Origin: Calothrix sp. PCC 7716
Lineage (GTDB): Bacteria > Cyanobacteriota > Cyanobacteriia > Cyanobacteriales > Nostocaceae
Direction of reading: 5' to 3'
Length of the DNA: 64,000 nt
Assembly (NCBI RefSeq): GCF_019977735.1
Contig: NZ_AP025018.1
Location: forward strand, 7,382,580 to 7,446,579
Shown in pieces: positions 1 through 9,300 of this stretch. The notes under the pieces are model-generated. The model searched no databases. It was given only the letters and a program-made list of their open reading frames with translations, and had not been told where the DNA came from. The translations under genes were made by a program, and so were the position numbers. Each line of letters begins with the position of its first letter. Positions within the stretch are counted from its first letter, which is position 1.

Positions 1-17
1 CGCCTGAAATTTAGGAG

Positions 18-172
18 ACGGGCAAGGATGCCCATCCCACAAGATGCCCATCCCACAAGATGGTCTATGATGAAATAGATGGTCTATGATGAAATAGATG
101 GTGTATGCCACTCAACTTTGATAGTTATAAGTTATGAGTACTTTCTACTCAGCACTCAGCACTCAGCACTTT
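18..172. repeat. Intergenic short-repeat patch at left edge
   Basis: Three kinds of repeat follow each other. At 18-60 there is a palindromic element of the form acgggcaaggatgcccatcc, followed by a second partial copy ending in cccacaag. At 60-107 there is a 19-base tandem unit (gatggtctatgatgaaata) present twice plus a partial third. At 147-170 a 7-base unit (cagcact) is present three times. No gene is visible in bases 1-177. Confidence 0.8.
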
Positions 173-177
173 ATACC

Positions 178-1146
178 TTATTGCTGCTGTAACCATTGTT
201 TGGTTAACTGCATACCCTCGTCGAGGTTGATTTTGGGTTGGTAGTTTAGAAGATTTTTCGCTTTGGCAATTGAGTAAGCGTAAGGACGAGTCATAAAGTC
301 TACTGACTCTGGTAATATATCAGCTTCTTTACGGAAGAGTTTTTGTCCTTGGTGACGCAGTTGTAAGAATAGTTTGATTTCGTCTTTGGGTAGTGAAAAT
401 GGAGGCGCCAAGTTTACTGTTGCAGCCAAACGGGTAAAATATTCTTTCCAGGTGGTTTCACTTCCATCGGTGATGTTAAATATTTCGCCATATGGTTGTT
501 TTTCGATGGCAAGAAATACAGCTTCCACAAGGTTATCTATATATACATGGTTCATTACACCCTTACCATCGTTGACGCAAGCGAACATATTTTGGCGCAT
601 CATTGTGACAGGACGAACTACCCAAGGTATACTGCCTGGGCCATATACATCTCCTGCACGAATGATAACTACCCCAAATGATGGGTCGTTAAATTTGAGA
701 ATGGCATCTTCTGCTTCAATTTTGGTTTGGCAGTAGGGATTATTATCACCCTTTAATTTGCCGTCTTCAGCGATGTTATTCAAGTAGTCGAACCCATACA
801 CTAAAACGCTCGACATGTGAATAAAAGTTTTAGCACCAGCTTTTTTCGCTGCACGTGCTAAAGTTACGGTACCATCGACGTTAACTTTCTGAAAGTCTTT
901 AAGCTTACCTCCTTCTTTGGTAATTTCGGCTGCGTGTAAAACTATATCTACACCCTGACAAGCTTTTTCAAGGATTGCGGAGTCATTAATATCACCAGTA
1001 ATTACGTCAATTCCTAGTTGGTTTTGTTTATTTTTATCTGGTGTTAATTGAAATCCCTTGACTTTCATTCCTCGCTGAATTGCGAGTTCTGCCGCACGCT
1101 GTCCGATACATTCGTTGATGCCAGTGATAAGTATGGTTTGATTCAT
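178..1146 (-). CDS. hgdA: NAD-dependent epimerase/dehydratase, HgdA-type (heterocyst glycolipid locus)
   Basis: This is a 322-residue extended short-chain dehydrogenase/reductase of the sugar epimerase type. The Rossmann start is TGINECIG (residues 8-15), where the second glycine of the usual TGxxGxxG is replaced. The catalytic YxxxK is Y138/K142, with serines at 112-113. It ends a minus-strand set hgdB-hgdC-hgdA, with 16 bases after hgdC, matching the arrangement known beside hglE in Anabaena PCC 7120, where HgdA has been described as a UDP-galactose 4-epimerase needed for a normal heterocyst glycolipid layer. The assignment rests on this synteny plus family; substrate is inferred. The altered glycine motif could affect cofactor binding. 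A general NAD-dependent epimerase of other specificity is the alternative. Confidence 0.75.
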   Translation of the reverse strand: MNQTILITGINECIGQRAAELAIQRGMKVKGFQLTPDKNKQNQLGIDVITGDINDSAILEKACQGVDIVLHAAEITKEGGKLKDFQKVNVDGTVTLARAAKKAGAKTFIHMSSVLVYGFDYLNNIAEDGKLKGDNNPYCQTKIEAEDAILKFNDPSFGVVIIRAGDVYGPGSIPWVVRPVTMMRQNMFACVNDGKGVMNHVYIDNLVEAVFLAIEKQPYGEIFNITDGSETTWKEYFTRLAATVNLAPPFSLPKDEIKLFLQLRHQGQKLFRKEADILPESVDFMTRPYAYSIAKAKNLLNYQPKINLDEGMQLTKQWLQQQ

Positions 1147-1162
1147 AAAGAAGAGTGAGTTG

Positions 1163-2341
1163 TTAGAAGATATCGGCAGGGTCAGCTAGACGTAATTTGT
1201 TAATGGCTAAAATACCAGAGATGAGACACATTAAAATTGTGGAAACAAACACAATTACCGCATTTTGAAAGGTCATCATTATTGGTAATTTGGTTGTATC
1301 CATTGCAAAGTCATATAAGCCGAGAGAAAATATGAAGCCTGGAAGATAACCTAAAATAGCTAAGATTATTGCTTGCTGCAAAACTACCGTTAATAAATAA
1401 TTATTCTCGTAACCAATAGCTTTTAAAGTCGCGTAAGCAACAAATTGGCTAGAAATATTGCTGTAAAGAATTTGATAGACTATTACTACCCCAACTACTG
1501 AACCCATTGTCAACATCAGGTTTAAAATAAAGCCTATAGGTGTTCTTGCAGCCCAATATTGCTTTTCGTAGCTATTAAATCCAAGTTTTGTGAAAACCCT
1601 GACATCACTAGGAAGGTTTTGACGTAGGTTTTTCAATGCTTTTTCGGGGTCGGCGCCTGGTTTTAGAGTAATTACACCTAAATCAATTCTATCAGATGGA
1701 CGACTAGCAAAAATCCTTAAAAAGGTTGAGTCGCTAACAATTAAATTTCCATCAACTCCGAACGAAGGACCAATACTAAATAAACCTCCTACTCTAACTC
1801 GATAACCAGTAGAGTTATTGAAAGGAAAAACTTCTACCATCACCGGGTTAGCTTTGTCTTGGCTAAATTGAAGAGGAATATCACCAAAGTAAGGTCGTGA
1901 GTCTCTGTCAAAAAGTATCACATCAGGAATTTTTAATTTATCCATATTACCTTCAACTTCAGGAAGGTTAATTACGGATTTTCCTGGTTCTACTCCTATA
2001 ACATATATTGGGTATTTTTCCCCAGTCAATTCGTTTCTAAATTTGGCAAACTCCAAATACATTGGACTGACTGATTCGACGGTATCAAATCCTAATGCTT
2101 GATATAAACGCGCGCGGGGAAAACTTTGATTTGATGTTAGTGCTTTATACTGAGAACTAACTAGGAATAAATCACCTTGTAAGCGTTGATGAACTGCGGT
2201 AGCGCTCGAATAAAGTGCGTCTTGAAAACCGAGTTGTACGAACATCAATAGTACAATAAATGCCATACCCGCAACAGCTACGGTGAAACGTCCTTTCTGC
2301 TGAATTAGCTGTAGCCAAGCTAGAGGAGTTTTAAAAACCAT
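1163..2341 (-). CDS. hgdC: DevC/HgdC-type ABC exporter membrane subunit
   Basis: The product is 392 residues, in the MacB/FtsX-like permease family (DevC type). One membrane segment lies near residues 18-38, followed by a long periplasmic domain, then three hydrophobic segments near 270-295, 320-345 and 355-380, the usual four-helix topology. It starts 9 bases after the hgdB stop, with short tandem repeats (gttagga units) in the gap. In Anabaena the DevB-DevC-DevA exporter carries heterocyst glycolipids across the envelope, and HgdB/HgdC are the paralogous pair in the hgl region. As there, no ATPase gene accompanies this pair in the window, so it presumably borrows an ATPase such as DevA encoded elsewhere. 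HgdC rather than DevC is chosen from the neighbouring epimerase and hglE. Confidence 0.78.
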   Translation of the reverse strand: MVFKTPLAWLQLIQQKGRFTVAVAGMAFIVLLMFVQLGFQDALYSSATAVHQRLQGDLFLVSSQYKALTSNQSFPRARLYQALGFDTVESVSPMYLEFAKFRNELTGEKYPIYVIGVEPGKSVINLPEVEGNMDKLKIPDVILFDRDSRPYFGDIPLQFSQDKANPVMVEVFPFNNSTGYRVRVGGLFSIGPSFGVDGNLIVSDSTFLRIFASRPSDRIDLGVITLKPGADPEKALKNLRQNLPSDVRVFTKLGFNSYEKQYWAARTPIGFILNLMLTMGSVVGVVIVYQILYSNISSQFVAYATLKAIGYENNYLLTVVLQQAIILAILGYLPGFIFSLGLYDFAMDTTKLPIMMTFQNAVIVFVSTILMCLISGILAINKLRLADPADIF

Positions 2342-2350
2342 TGTTAGGAG

Positions 2351-3565
2351 TTAGGAGTTAGGAGTTGGGATTTGAATGGCAACATCAACTTGTAGATTGG
2401 TTAAGCTTGCTACTCTTTGACTGTCGATGGGGTTATCGAGCCGAATTTTTACTTCAACTACTCTCCGGTCTGTATCCGCAGAAGGATTGACGCTCAAAAT
2501 ACTTTGACGCTCTACTTGTAAACCAATCTCGCTAACGGTTCCTTGAATTGCACCGTTAAATGCTGTACTAGTAATTTTAGCTTTTTGTCCTATCTGAACT
2601 TTTTTAATGTCAGTTTGATAAACTTCTGCTGATACGTACATTTGTGATATGGTACCAATTTCTGCAATTCCATCACTACCAATAACTTCTCCTGTTTTGG
2701 CATGAATTTTCAAAACTTTGGCACTAATAGGAGATTTGATGTAAGTTAATTCGTGTTCTGCTTTCGATTGAGTTGCGGCACTTGTTGCACTTTTTACTTC
2801 AGCAATAGCTAGTTGAACATCAGCAGGACGTACTTCGTTAAGACTCGCTAATTTTGCTTCTGCTTCCTTTATTTGGTCGTTAAGTGTATTGGTTGTGCGA
2901 TTTAGACCAGCTTGAACTTCGCGAATTTGTTGAGTGATAGTTTGTGATTGTAATCGTTTATCGTCTGCTACAGATGCAGAAACGGCGCCTTGTCTATATA
3001 GCTGTTGGTATCTATTATTCTCAGTACGAGCATTATTTAACTGTGCTTGTAAACGGGCAATAGTAGCTTGTGTCGTTGCAATTTCGCCCCTAATAGTAGC
3101 CCGTAAGCGTGAAATTGTGGCTTTTTGAGCATTTATATCACTAATTTTGGCGCCTGATTTAGTTTGAACTAGTTTGGCACGTGCAACTTCCACTTTATCT
3201 AATGCTTGCTGAAATGCTGCTGATGTTCTGGCATATCCTTCCAGCCAACCAATAACTTGTCCTGCTCGTACAGCATCACCTTCTTTTACAAAAATTCTCT
3301 CAACTCTCACTCCACTTAATGAACTTGGCGCCGATAACTTTCTGACTTCACCTAATGGTTCAATACGACCTAATGCAGTAACAGCAACTCTAGCAGGAGT
3401 AGTTTTAACAGGTCGAACTACCTGTCTTTCACCTTGCGACATTACGTACCGCGTAACTGCATAAAAAGAGATGAGTGCCGCACTAATTCCCAGAGAAATA
3501 GCTAAAATTATCGGAACACGAGAACGAGGCTTCGTGTAAAACTGGCTGTCGTTATCTACAGTCAT
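2351..3565 (-). CDS. hgdB: DevB/HgdB-type membrane fusion protein
   Basis: This 404-residue HlyD/DevB-type periplasmic adaptor has an N-terminal membrane anchor (about residues 17-42), a biotinyl-lipoyl-like segment around residues 65-115, a long alpha-helical coiled coil (about 120-245, rich in Q, A, R and K) and a C-terminal beta-barrel part (about 265-400). Such proteins link an inner-membrane ABC exporter to a TolC-like outer-membrane channel. It is first in the hgdB-hgdC-hgdA set and is divergent from the ParB-like gene, so its promoter should lie in the 630-base gap upstream. In Anabaena the counterparts affect deposition of the heterocyst glycolipid layer. The alternative name is devB; gene neighbours favour hgdB. 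Confidence 0.78.
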   Translation of the reverse strand: MTVDNDSQFYTKPRSRVPIILAISLGISAALISFYAVTRYVMSQGERQVVRPVKTTPARVAVTALGRIEPLGEVRKLSAPSSLSGVRVERIFVKEGDAVRAGQVIGWLEGYARTSAAFQQALDKVEVARAKLVQTKSGAKISDINAQKATISRLRATIRGEIATTQATIARLQAQLNNARTENNRYQQLYRQGAVSASVADDKRLQSQTITQQIREVQAGLNRTTNTLNDQIKEAEAKLASLNEVRPADVQLAIAEVKSATSAATQSKAEHELTYIKSPISAKVLKIHAKTGEVIGSDGIAEIGTISQMYVSAEVYQTDIKKVQIGQKAKITSTAFNGAIQGTVSEIGLQVERQSILSVNPSADTDRRVVEVKIRLDNPIDSQRVASLTNLQVDVAIQIPTPNS

Positions 3566-4198
3566 ATTGTTTATTGTTCTCTATGTAAAGTACGCTGCAT
3601 AATTATTGATGTGGCACAGGCATTGTGGCACAGGCATTGTGGCACAGGCATCCCTGCCTGTGTAACTTGTTATAAAATATACAATGTCAGGCAGGGATGC
3701 CTGACCCACAAGACAAATAACTGAGGTTTGCTATAAATGACTACAAATGTAGAGGCTTGTCGTCAATTAATAAAGCATTAATAGCAATAAGCTAATAAAC
3801 CTATTTTTAAATATTGCAAACAATTTAAATATTGTCAAGCAAATGTAAAGTAAATGCCAAGCAAATGTTATTGGTATACCATTTCTTGTTGCAAGTATAA
3901 AGTTATCATGAATTACTTGATTGTAAAAACCATGTGTTTCATGAGATAATCAACAAATCATGGTAAACACTTGATCTAATACTCATTAGTTTACTTTATT
4001 CAGAAATCGCTTCACAAAGCGTTACGTTAATTACAGATTTTTTGCTGTAATTGCCAATATTTCTGATTAAAAGCAGTAATTATATTTCTGCTAATACAGT
4101 TATTTAACCAGCAAACAACTGTACAGTAGAATTTAAACATCAAAATAAACATAGAAACCTGGTTTCTCATAACTTAGCACTATGAAAGAAAAAGAATT
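3566..4198. other. Divergent intergenic region between hgdB and the ParB-like gene, with palindromic repeat
   Basis: No gene is seen in these 633 bases. Positions 3611-3712 hold a repeat: a 13-base unit gtggcacaggcat (3611-3650, three copies in direct order), then tccctgcctg, and an inverted copy (caggcagggatgcctg) at about 3689-3704, able to form a long hairpin. A 15-base near-palindrome agaaacctggtttct lies at 4153-4167. Between them the DNA is very AT-rich and should contain the promoters for both divergent genes, but no box could be assigned. Confidence 0.7.
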
Positions 4199-5515
4199 AT
4201 GCCTAAAGTGCTAGCAGTATTAATCGACCAAATAAACGTTGGCGCCAATCGTCGTCCAGTCAAGGATGACAAAGTAGTTGAGTTGATGCAATCAATTCGA
4301 GCCAACGGGTTGTTGAACCCAATTACAATTGACCAAAACTTTAATTTAATTGCGGGGTTACATCGACTCACAGCTTGTAAGATGCTTTCTTATAAGCATG
4401 TAGAGTGCAAAGTCGTAAGTTATGAAGATGCAGACCAAGCACGACTGGCAGAAATTGATGAGAATTTTATTCGTAATGAACTAGAACCTTTAGAGCGGTA
4501 TGAACTCTGGTTAGAACGCGATAGAATTCTTGAGCGTATGGGTCTACGCTTCAAACCAGGGGATAACCAATACACAAAAAAGGGTGGTGAAACGGTTTCG
4601 CTACCTCCAAGAACAACATTGGAACTAGCCAGAGGGTTTGGATACAGCGAACGTTCTTTTCAACAAGGTAAACAAATCGCAAGAGATATTCACCCCGATG
4701 TCAAACAGAAAATTATCACGACTCCGTTCAAAAAAAGTCGTACCCTTCAACTCAAAATAGCCAGAATTGCTTATTATGAGCGAAATTGTGCCGAAATAGC
4801 AGAAAAAGCATTCTCTGAAGCAATGGCAAAAGGAGATAAAACCGAAGCAGAACATCAAGCTCAACTAGCAAAACAAGCTAGAGATAAACAAAAAGAACTA
4901 CAGCTACAAGCACTCGAAGAAGCAGTATCAAACAAATCAACCACAAGCAGCAAAAACGATAAACCGATTATCAAACCTATCAGTAGTGTAGATACAGGTG
5001 AAAAATGGATGCTTCACAAGCATTTAGTTTACCGTGGCAAAACTACAGGCAAGCAGTTTATTAACTTATTACCATCAGATGCAGCACTCGCAATTGCCAC
5101 CCTATCACCATTTTGGGAACATGATTATCTTATTAACGAAGCGCGTGTTGTCGCAGTATTACGTTCTCAAGGACACATCAATAATTTTTGTCGTAACAAC
5201 AAAATGCCTTTCCAGTATGAATTAGTGCTTAATCAACTTTATATAAGTGTTTTTTCTCATCACACAATTACCAAGCCAGAGCCAACAATTTGTATCGAAG
5301 GTATCGAAGCAGCTATTAGTTATTTGTTAAACATGTACACAAATCCCAACAGTTTTGTGATATCTCCATTCATGGGGCATGGTGAAACACTCATTGCTTG
5401 TGAAAGGTTAGGACGTATTTGCTTTGTCGGTGATGAAAGTCCTGACTTAATTAATCGCGGAATCGCGCGGTGGCAAAAATTCACTAATAAACAAGCCAAA
5501 AAAACCAGCTTGTAA
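4199..5515 (+). CDS. ParB/Srx-fold protein fused to a degenerate DNA-methyltransferase domain
   Basis: The product is 438 residues. Residues about 5-95 are a ParB/Spo0J-type N-terminal domain, with AGLHRLTAC as the conserved nucleotide-binding box and ENFIRNELEPLERYE as the following helix. A charged, Q/K/A-rich helical stretch covers about 185-255. The C-terminal part from about residue 270 follows the order of ParB-methylase fusions: GEKWMLHKHLVYRGKT matches the usual GDVWQLG.HRL..GDS start, LSPFW stands where motif IV TDPPY is expected, and SPFMGHGETLIACERLGR matches motif I DPFxGSGTTLIAxExLGR. The acidic and PPY residues are lost and the target-recognition part seems shortened, so catalysis is unlikely. 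A DNA- or nucleotide-binding regulator is plausible; its function is unknown. No clear ribosome binding site precedes the ATG. It is divergent from hgdB and upstream of hglE on the same strand. Confidence 0.7.
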   Translation: MPKVLAVLIDQINVGANRRPVKDDKVVELMQSIRANGLLNPITIDQNFNLIAGLHRLTACKMLSYKHVECKVVSYEDADQARLAEIDENFIRNELEPLERYELWLERDRILERMGLRFKPGDNQYTKKGGETVSLPPRTTLELARGFGYSERSFQQGKQIARDIHPDVKQKIITTPFKKSRTLQLKIARIAYYERNCAEIAEKAFSEAMAKGDKTEAEHQAQLAKQARDKQKELQLQALEEAVSNKSTTSSKNDKPIIKPISSVDTGEKWMLHKHLVYRGKTTGKQFINLLPSDAALAIATLSPFWEHDYLINEARVVAVLRSQGHINNFCRNNKMPFQYELVLNQLYISVFSHHTITKPEPTICIEGIEAAISYLLNMYTNPNSFVISPFMGHGETLIACERLGRICFVGDESPDLINRGIARWQKFTNKQAKKTSL

Positions 5516-6390
5516 CAGTAAGGTGGGCACTGCCCACCCTAGAAATTGTGTCTATATATAACCGAACAAACCTAAAGATATATCAATAAATAGTTACTAG
5601 ATATACAGCTTTATTATCCTTAACATTCACATAATAACTATTACACATTTTTATAAAATTTATAAAACTCTTATCCGAAATTTTATATATGTGTTAGTGT
5701 TTGAAGTAATTGTAAAGCTCAAAACTAGATATAGCTATATACGCTCTTAGTGAAGAGGATGTAATTATGAACACGCGCGAATCCTAGAAACCGGGTTTCT
5801 TTATTGAAATCTTGCAAAAAATAATATTTTTGCATAGAAACCCGGTTTCTTACGCTCTGTGATTAATATCATTTTGTTTGAAGCTTGTAACAGGTGCTGG
5901 AGTAGTTTTACTATTTTGAATTCTAGATAGATGTACACCAATATATTAGGGATGTATGACATTATTTAACTTTGCCAAAAAAATGCCAATTGTAAATAGT
6001 TTATCACTATTCCAAAATCATTTACTTAGTGCAAGTTATTTTAGTTCGCTTAGTTATTGGATAACATTATCATTATTTATTATGTAGTAAATATAAAGTA
6101 GAATAGTTCGATAACTCTTCAATACAAAAATCTGTGTCACTTTTCAACCAAATGGTATTACAATTGCTGTTAGATTAAATTTAAACAGCGTTAAAAGTTA
6201 GTCGTCATTAGTTATGAATTTTTACTTATTAATTATTACTTATTAGTAAGTAACATTAACAAATGACCTTCTGTTGACGCGAAAAACTTTGGTCATTGCA
6301 AATAAATAGCTGCTGTAAGAAACAGATAGCTCGTTTTTGGTTGGTAACAGACATTACCAATTTATTATCAACACTACCAAAGATTAGCCT
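5516..6390. other. Long AT-rich region upstream of hglE with repeats
   Basis: No gene is seen in 875 bases. It contains a gtaaggtgggcactgcccac-type palindrome at 5518-5541 and a pair of 15-base near-palindromes at 5786-5800 (agaaaccgggtttct) and 5836-5850 (agaaacccggtttct). These are inverse complements of each other, 50 bases apart. The remainder (about 5860-6390) is AT-rich and should hold the hglE promoter and leader. A TTGACG at about 6274-6279 is a possible -35-like hexamer, but no matching -10 or regulator box is convincing. Confidence 0.6.
5786..5850. repeat. Paired 15-base inverted palindromes
   Basis: agaaaccgggtttct at 5786-5800 and its reverse complement agaaacccggtttct at 5836-5850 flank an AT-rich loop. 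Each is also nearly self-complementary. The same pair, in the opposite order and 51 bases apart, lies at 30469-30534. Single diverged copies lie at 4153-4167 and 25702-25716. The layout suggests a small mobile or structural hairpin element. Confidence 0.75.
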
Positions 6391-9300
6391 ATGTCTGCTT
6401 CTTGGATAGATACAGCCTTATCACAGTTAAACGACGAAATAAGTAATTGTGAAAAGGTATTGTTCAAGTTTATTGAGGATAAAAAGAGGATGACAGCTCA
6501 AACTACGCCGATACATTTAAACAGAAAGCTGCAAGATAATCCTATTGCTATTATCGGCATGGCTAGTCTGTTTCCACAGGCAAGAACTCTGCGCGAGTAC
6601 TGGGAAAATATTATTAATAAAGTTGACTGTATTACTGATATTCCAGATTCACATTGGAATGTCGAAGATTATTATGACCCGAATCCGCGCACAACAGAAG
6701 ACAAAACTTATTGTAAACGCGGTGGTTTTATTCCTTATGTTGATTTTAACCCGATGGAATTTGGGCTACCGCCAAATATCCTCGAAGTAACTGATGTTTC
6801 GCAGTTATTAAGTTTGCTAGTAGCCAAAGAAGCGATGGAAGACGCGGGTTATAGCACATCCCGTGAATTTAACCGCGATAACGTTGGAGTAATACTCGGT
6901 GTTGCTGCCTCAAAACAACTTGCAACTCCTTTAGCCGCGCGTTTGGAATATCCTGTATGGGAAAGGGTACTCAAAAGTAGCGGGTTATCTGAAGAAGATA
7001 CGCAAAAAATCATCGAAAAGTTTAAAAGTGCTTACATCAAGTGGGATGAAAACGCTTTTCCTGGAATGTTAGCCAATGTTGTAGCTGGACGCATTGCTAA
7101 CCGTCTTAACTTTGGTGGTATTAACTGCGTTGTTGATGCAGCTTGTGCGAGTTCGTTCGGCGCCCTCAAAATGGCGATTAGCGAATTAACCGAAGGGCGT
7201 AGCGATATGATGCTCACAGGTGGGGTAGATACCGACAACTCCATCATGGCTTACATCTCGTTTAGCAAAACTCCAGCAGTTTCACCTAGCGATAATGTTA
7301 GACCCTTCGATGCTAAATCAGACGGGATGATGCTGGGCGAAGGTATTGGAATGTACGTTCTCAAGCGTCTGGCAGATGCCGAGCGCGATGGTGATAAAAT
7401 CTACGCGGTAATTAAAGGCATTGGGACTTCGAGCGATGGACGCTATAAGAGTATTTATGCACCTCGCAAAGAAGGACAAGTTAAAGCACTACAACGCGCG
7501 TATGATGATGCTGGTTTTAACCCTGCTACCGTTGGTTTAATTGAAGCACATGGTACGGGAACAATGGCAGGAGACCCCACGGAATTCGGCTCTTTACGCG
7601 ACTTCTTTGGCGAAGACAATACCAGAAAACAGTACATTGCCATTGGTAGCGTTAAATCACAAATTGGACATACTAAAGCAGCAGCAGGCGCCGCGAGTTT
7701 AATTAAAACAGCATTAGCACTGCACCACAAAGTATTGCCACCGACAATTAACATTACCGAACCGAACCCCAAATTAAATATCAAAAATTCGCCATTTTAC
7801 CTTAACGCCGAAACTCGTCCTTGGGTACGCGCAGAAGGTACACCTCCTCGACGCGCGGGTGTAAGTTCATTTGGATTTGGCGGTACTAACTATCACGTCG
7901 TTCTCGAAGAATATGCAGGCGCCACAACACCTGAAACGCCTGTGCAATCTCCCTATCGTATTCATACAACACCAGTAGAAATAATACTTTCGGCGCCCAA
8001 CCCAGCACAGTTACTTACACATTGCGAAGAAGTATTAACCAAATTACAATCAGAAGCTGGAGAAAAACAATATCTCGAATTAGTTGAGGAATGTAAAACC
8101 AAAGAAATTCCTCTAAATGCGGCACGAGTTGGATTTGTCGCTGAGTCACGCACGGAAGTAATTAAGTTATTACAACAAACAGTAGATTTACTACGTTCCA
8201 AAGCAACACCAGCATGGGAACATCCCCAAGGTATTCACTACCGTGCAACAGGGATGGAATTAAACGGTAAGGTTGTAGCACTGTTTTCTGGACAGGGTTC
8301 GCAATACTTAGAGATGGGACGCGAATTAGTAATGAACTTTCCCCAAATGCAGCGTCTTTATGGCTACATGGATAGTTTATTACTAAAAGACAACTGTCAA
8401 CCACTGTCGGAAATCGTTTTCCCTCATCCTGTATTTGATGCTACAGAGAAAGAAACTCAAGTTGCTGCACTGCAACGCACCGAATATACTCAACCAGCAA
8501 TTGGTATGTTAAGTGCAGGGATGTATAAAATTCTCACCGAAGCAGGCTTTAAATCTGACTTTACTGCTGGACATAGCTTTGGCGAATTAACAGCTTTATG
8601 GGCAGCAGGTGTATTTAGTGATGAAGATTACTGCTTCTTAGTTAAAGCGCGCGGTCGGGCAATGTCGCCACCACAAGACCCTGACTACGATGCAGGCGCC
8701 ATGCTAGCTGTAAGAGAAGAATTATCTAAAGTCGAAGCAATACTCAAACAACATCCGCACGTAAGCATTGCTAATTACAACTCTCAAAATCAAATTGTAC
8801 TCGCAGGACCAACGGTAGAAATAGGCAAAGTTAGACAAGCTTTGCAAGACCAAGGTTATAGTGCAATATTACTACCAGTATCAGCGGCATTCCACACATC
8901 GCAAATAGCCTTCGCACAGAAAGCATTTGCAATAGCGCTAAAATCTGTAAACTTCCAAACTCCCAAAATTCCAGTTTACAGCAACGTCACTGGTAATATT
9001 TACTCAAACGAACCAAAGACAATTCAACGTCTATTAGAAACCCACCTTGCCAACTCGGTACTCTTTAAACAAGAAATCGAAAATATCTATACTGCTGGTG
9101 GTTACTGCTTCGTTGAATTTGGTCCCAAGAAAATTCTTACCAATCTTGTTAAAGATATTCTTGGCAACCGTCCTCACCTAGCTATTGCACTCAACGCTTC
9201 ACCTCAAAAAAATAGTTACCGAACTCTACGCGAAGCTGCCGTACAATTGCGCGTAGCAGGAATGCCACTTAAAGACCTCGACCCATATCAAATTCCAAAA

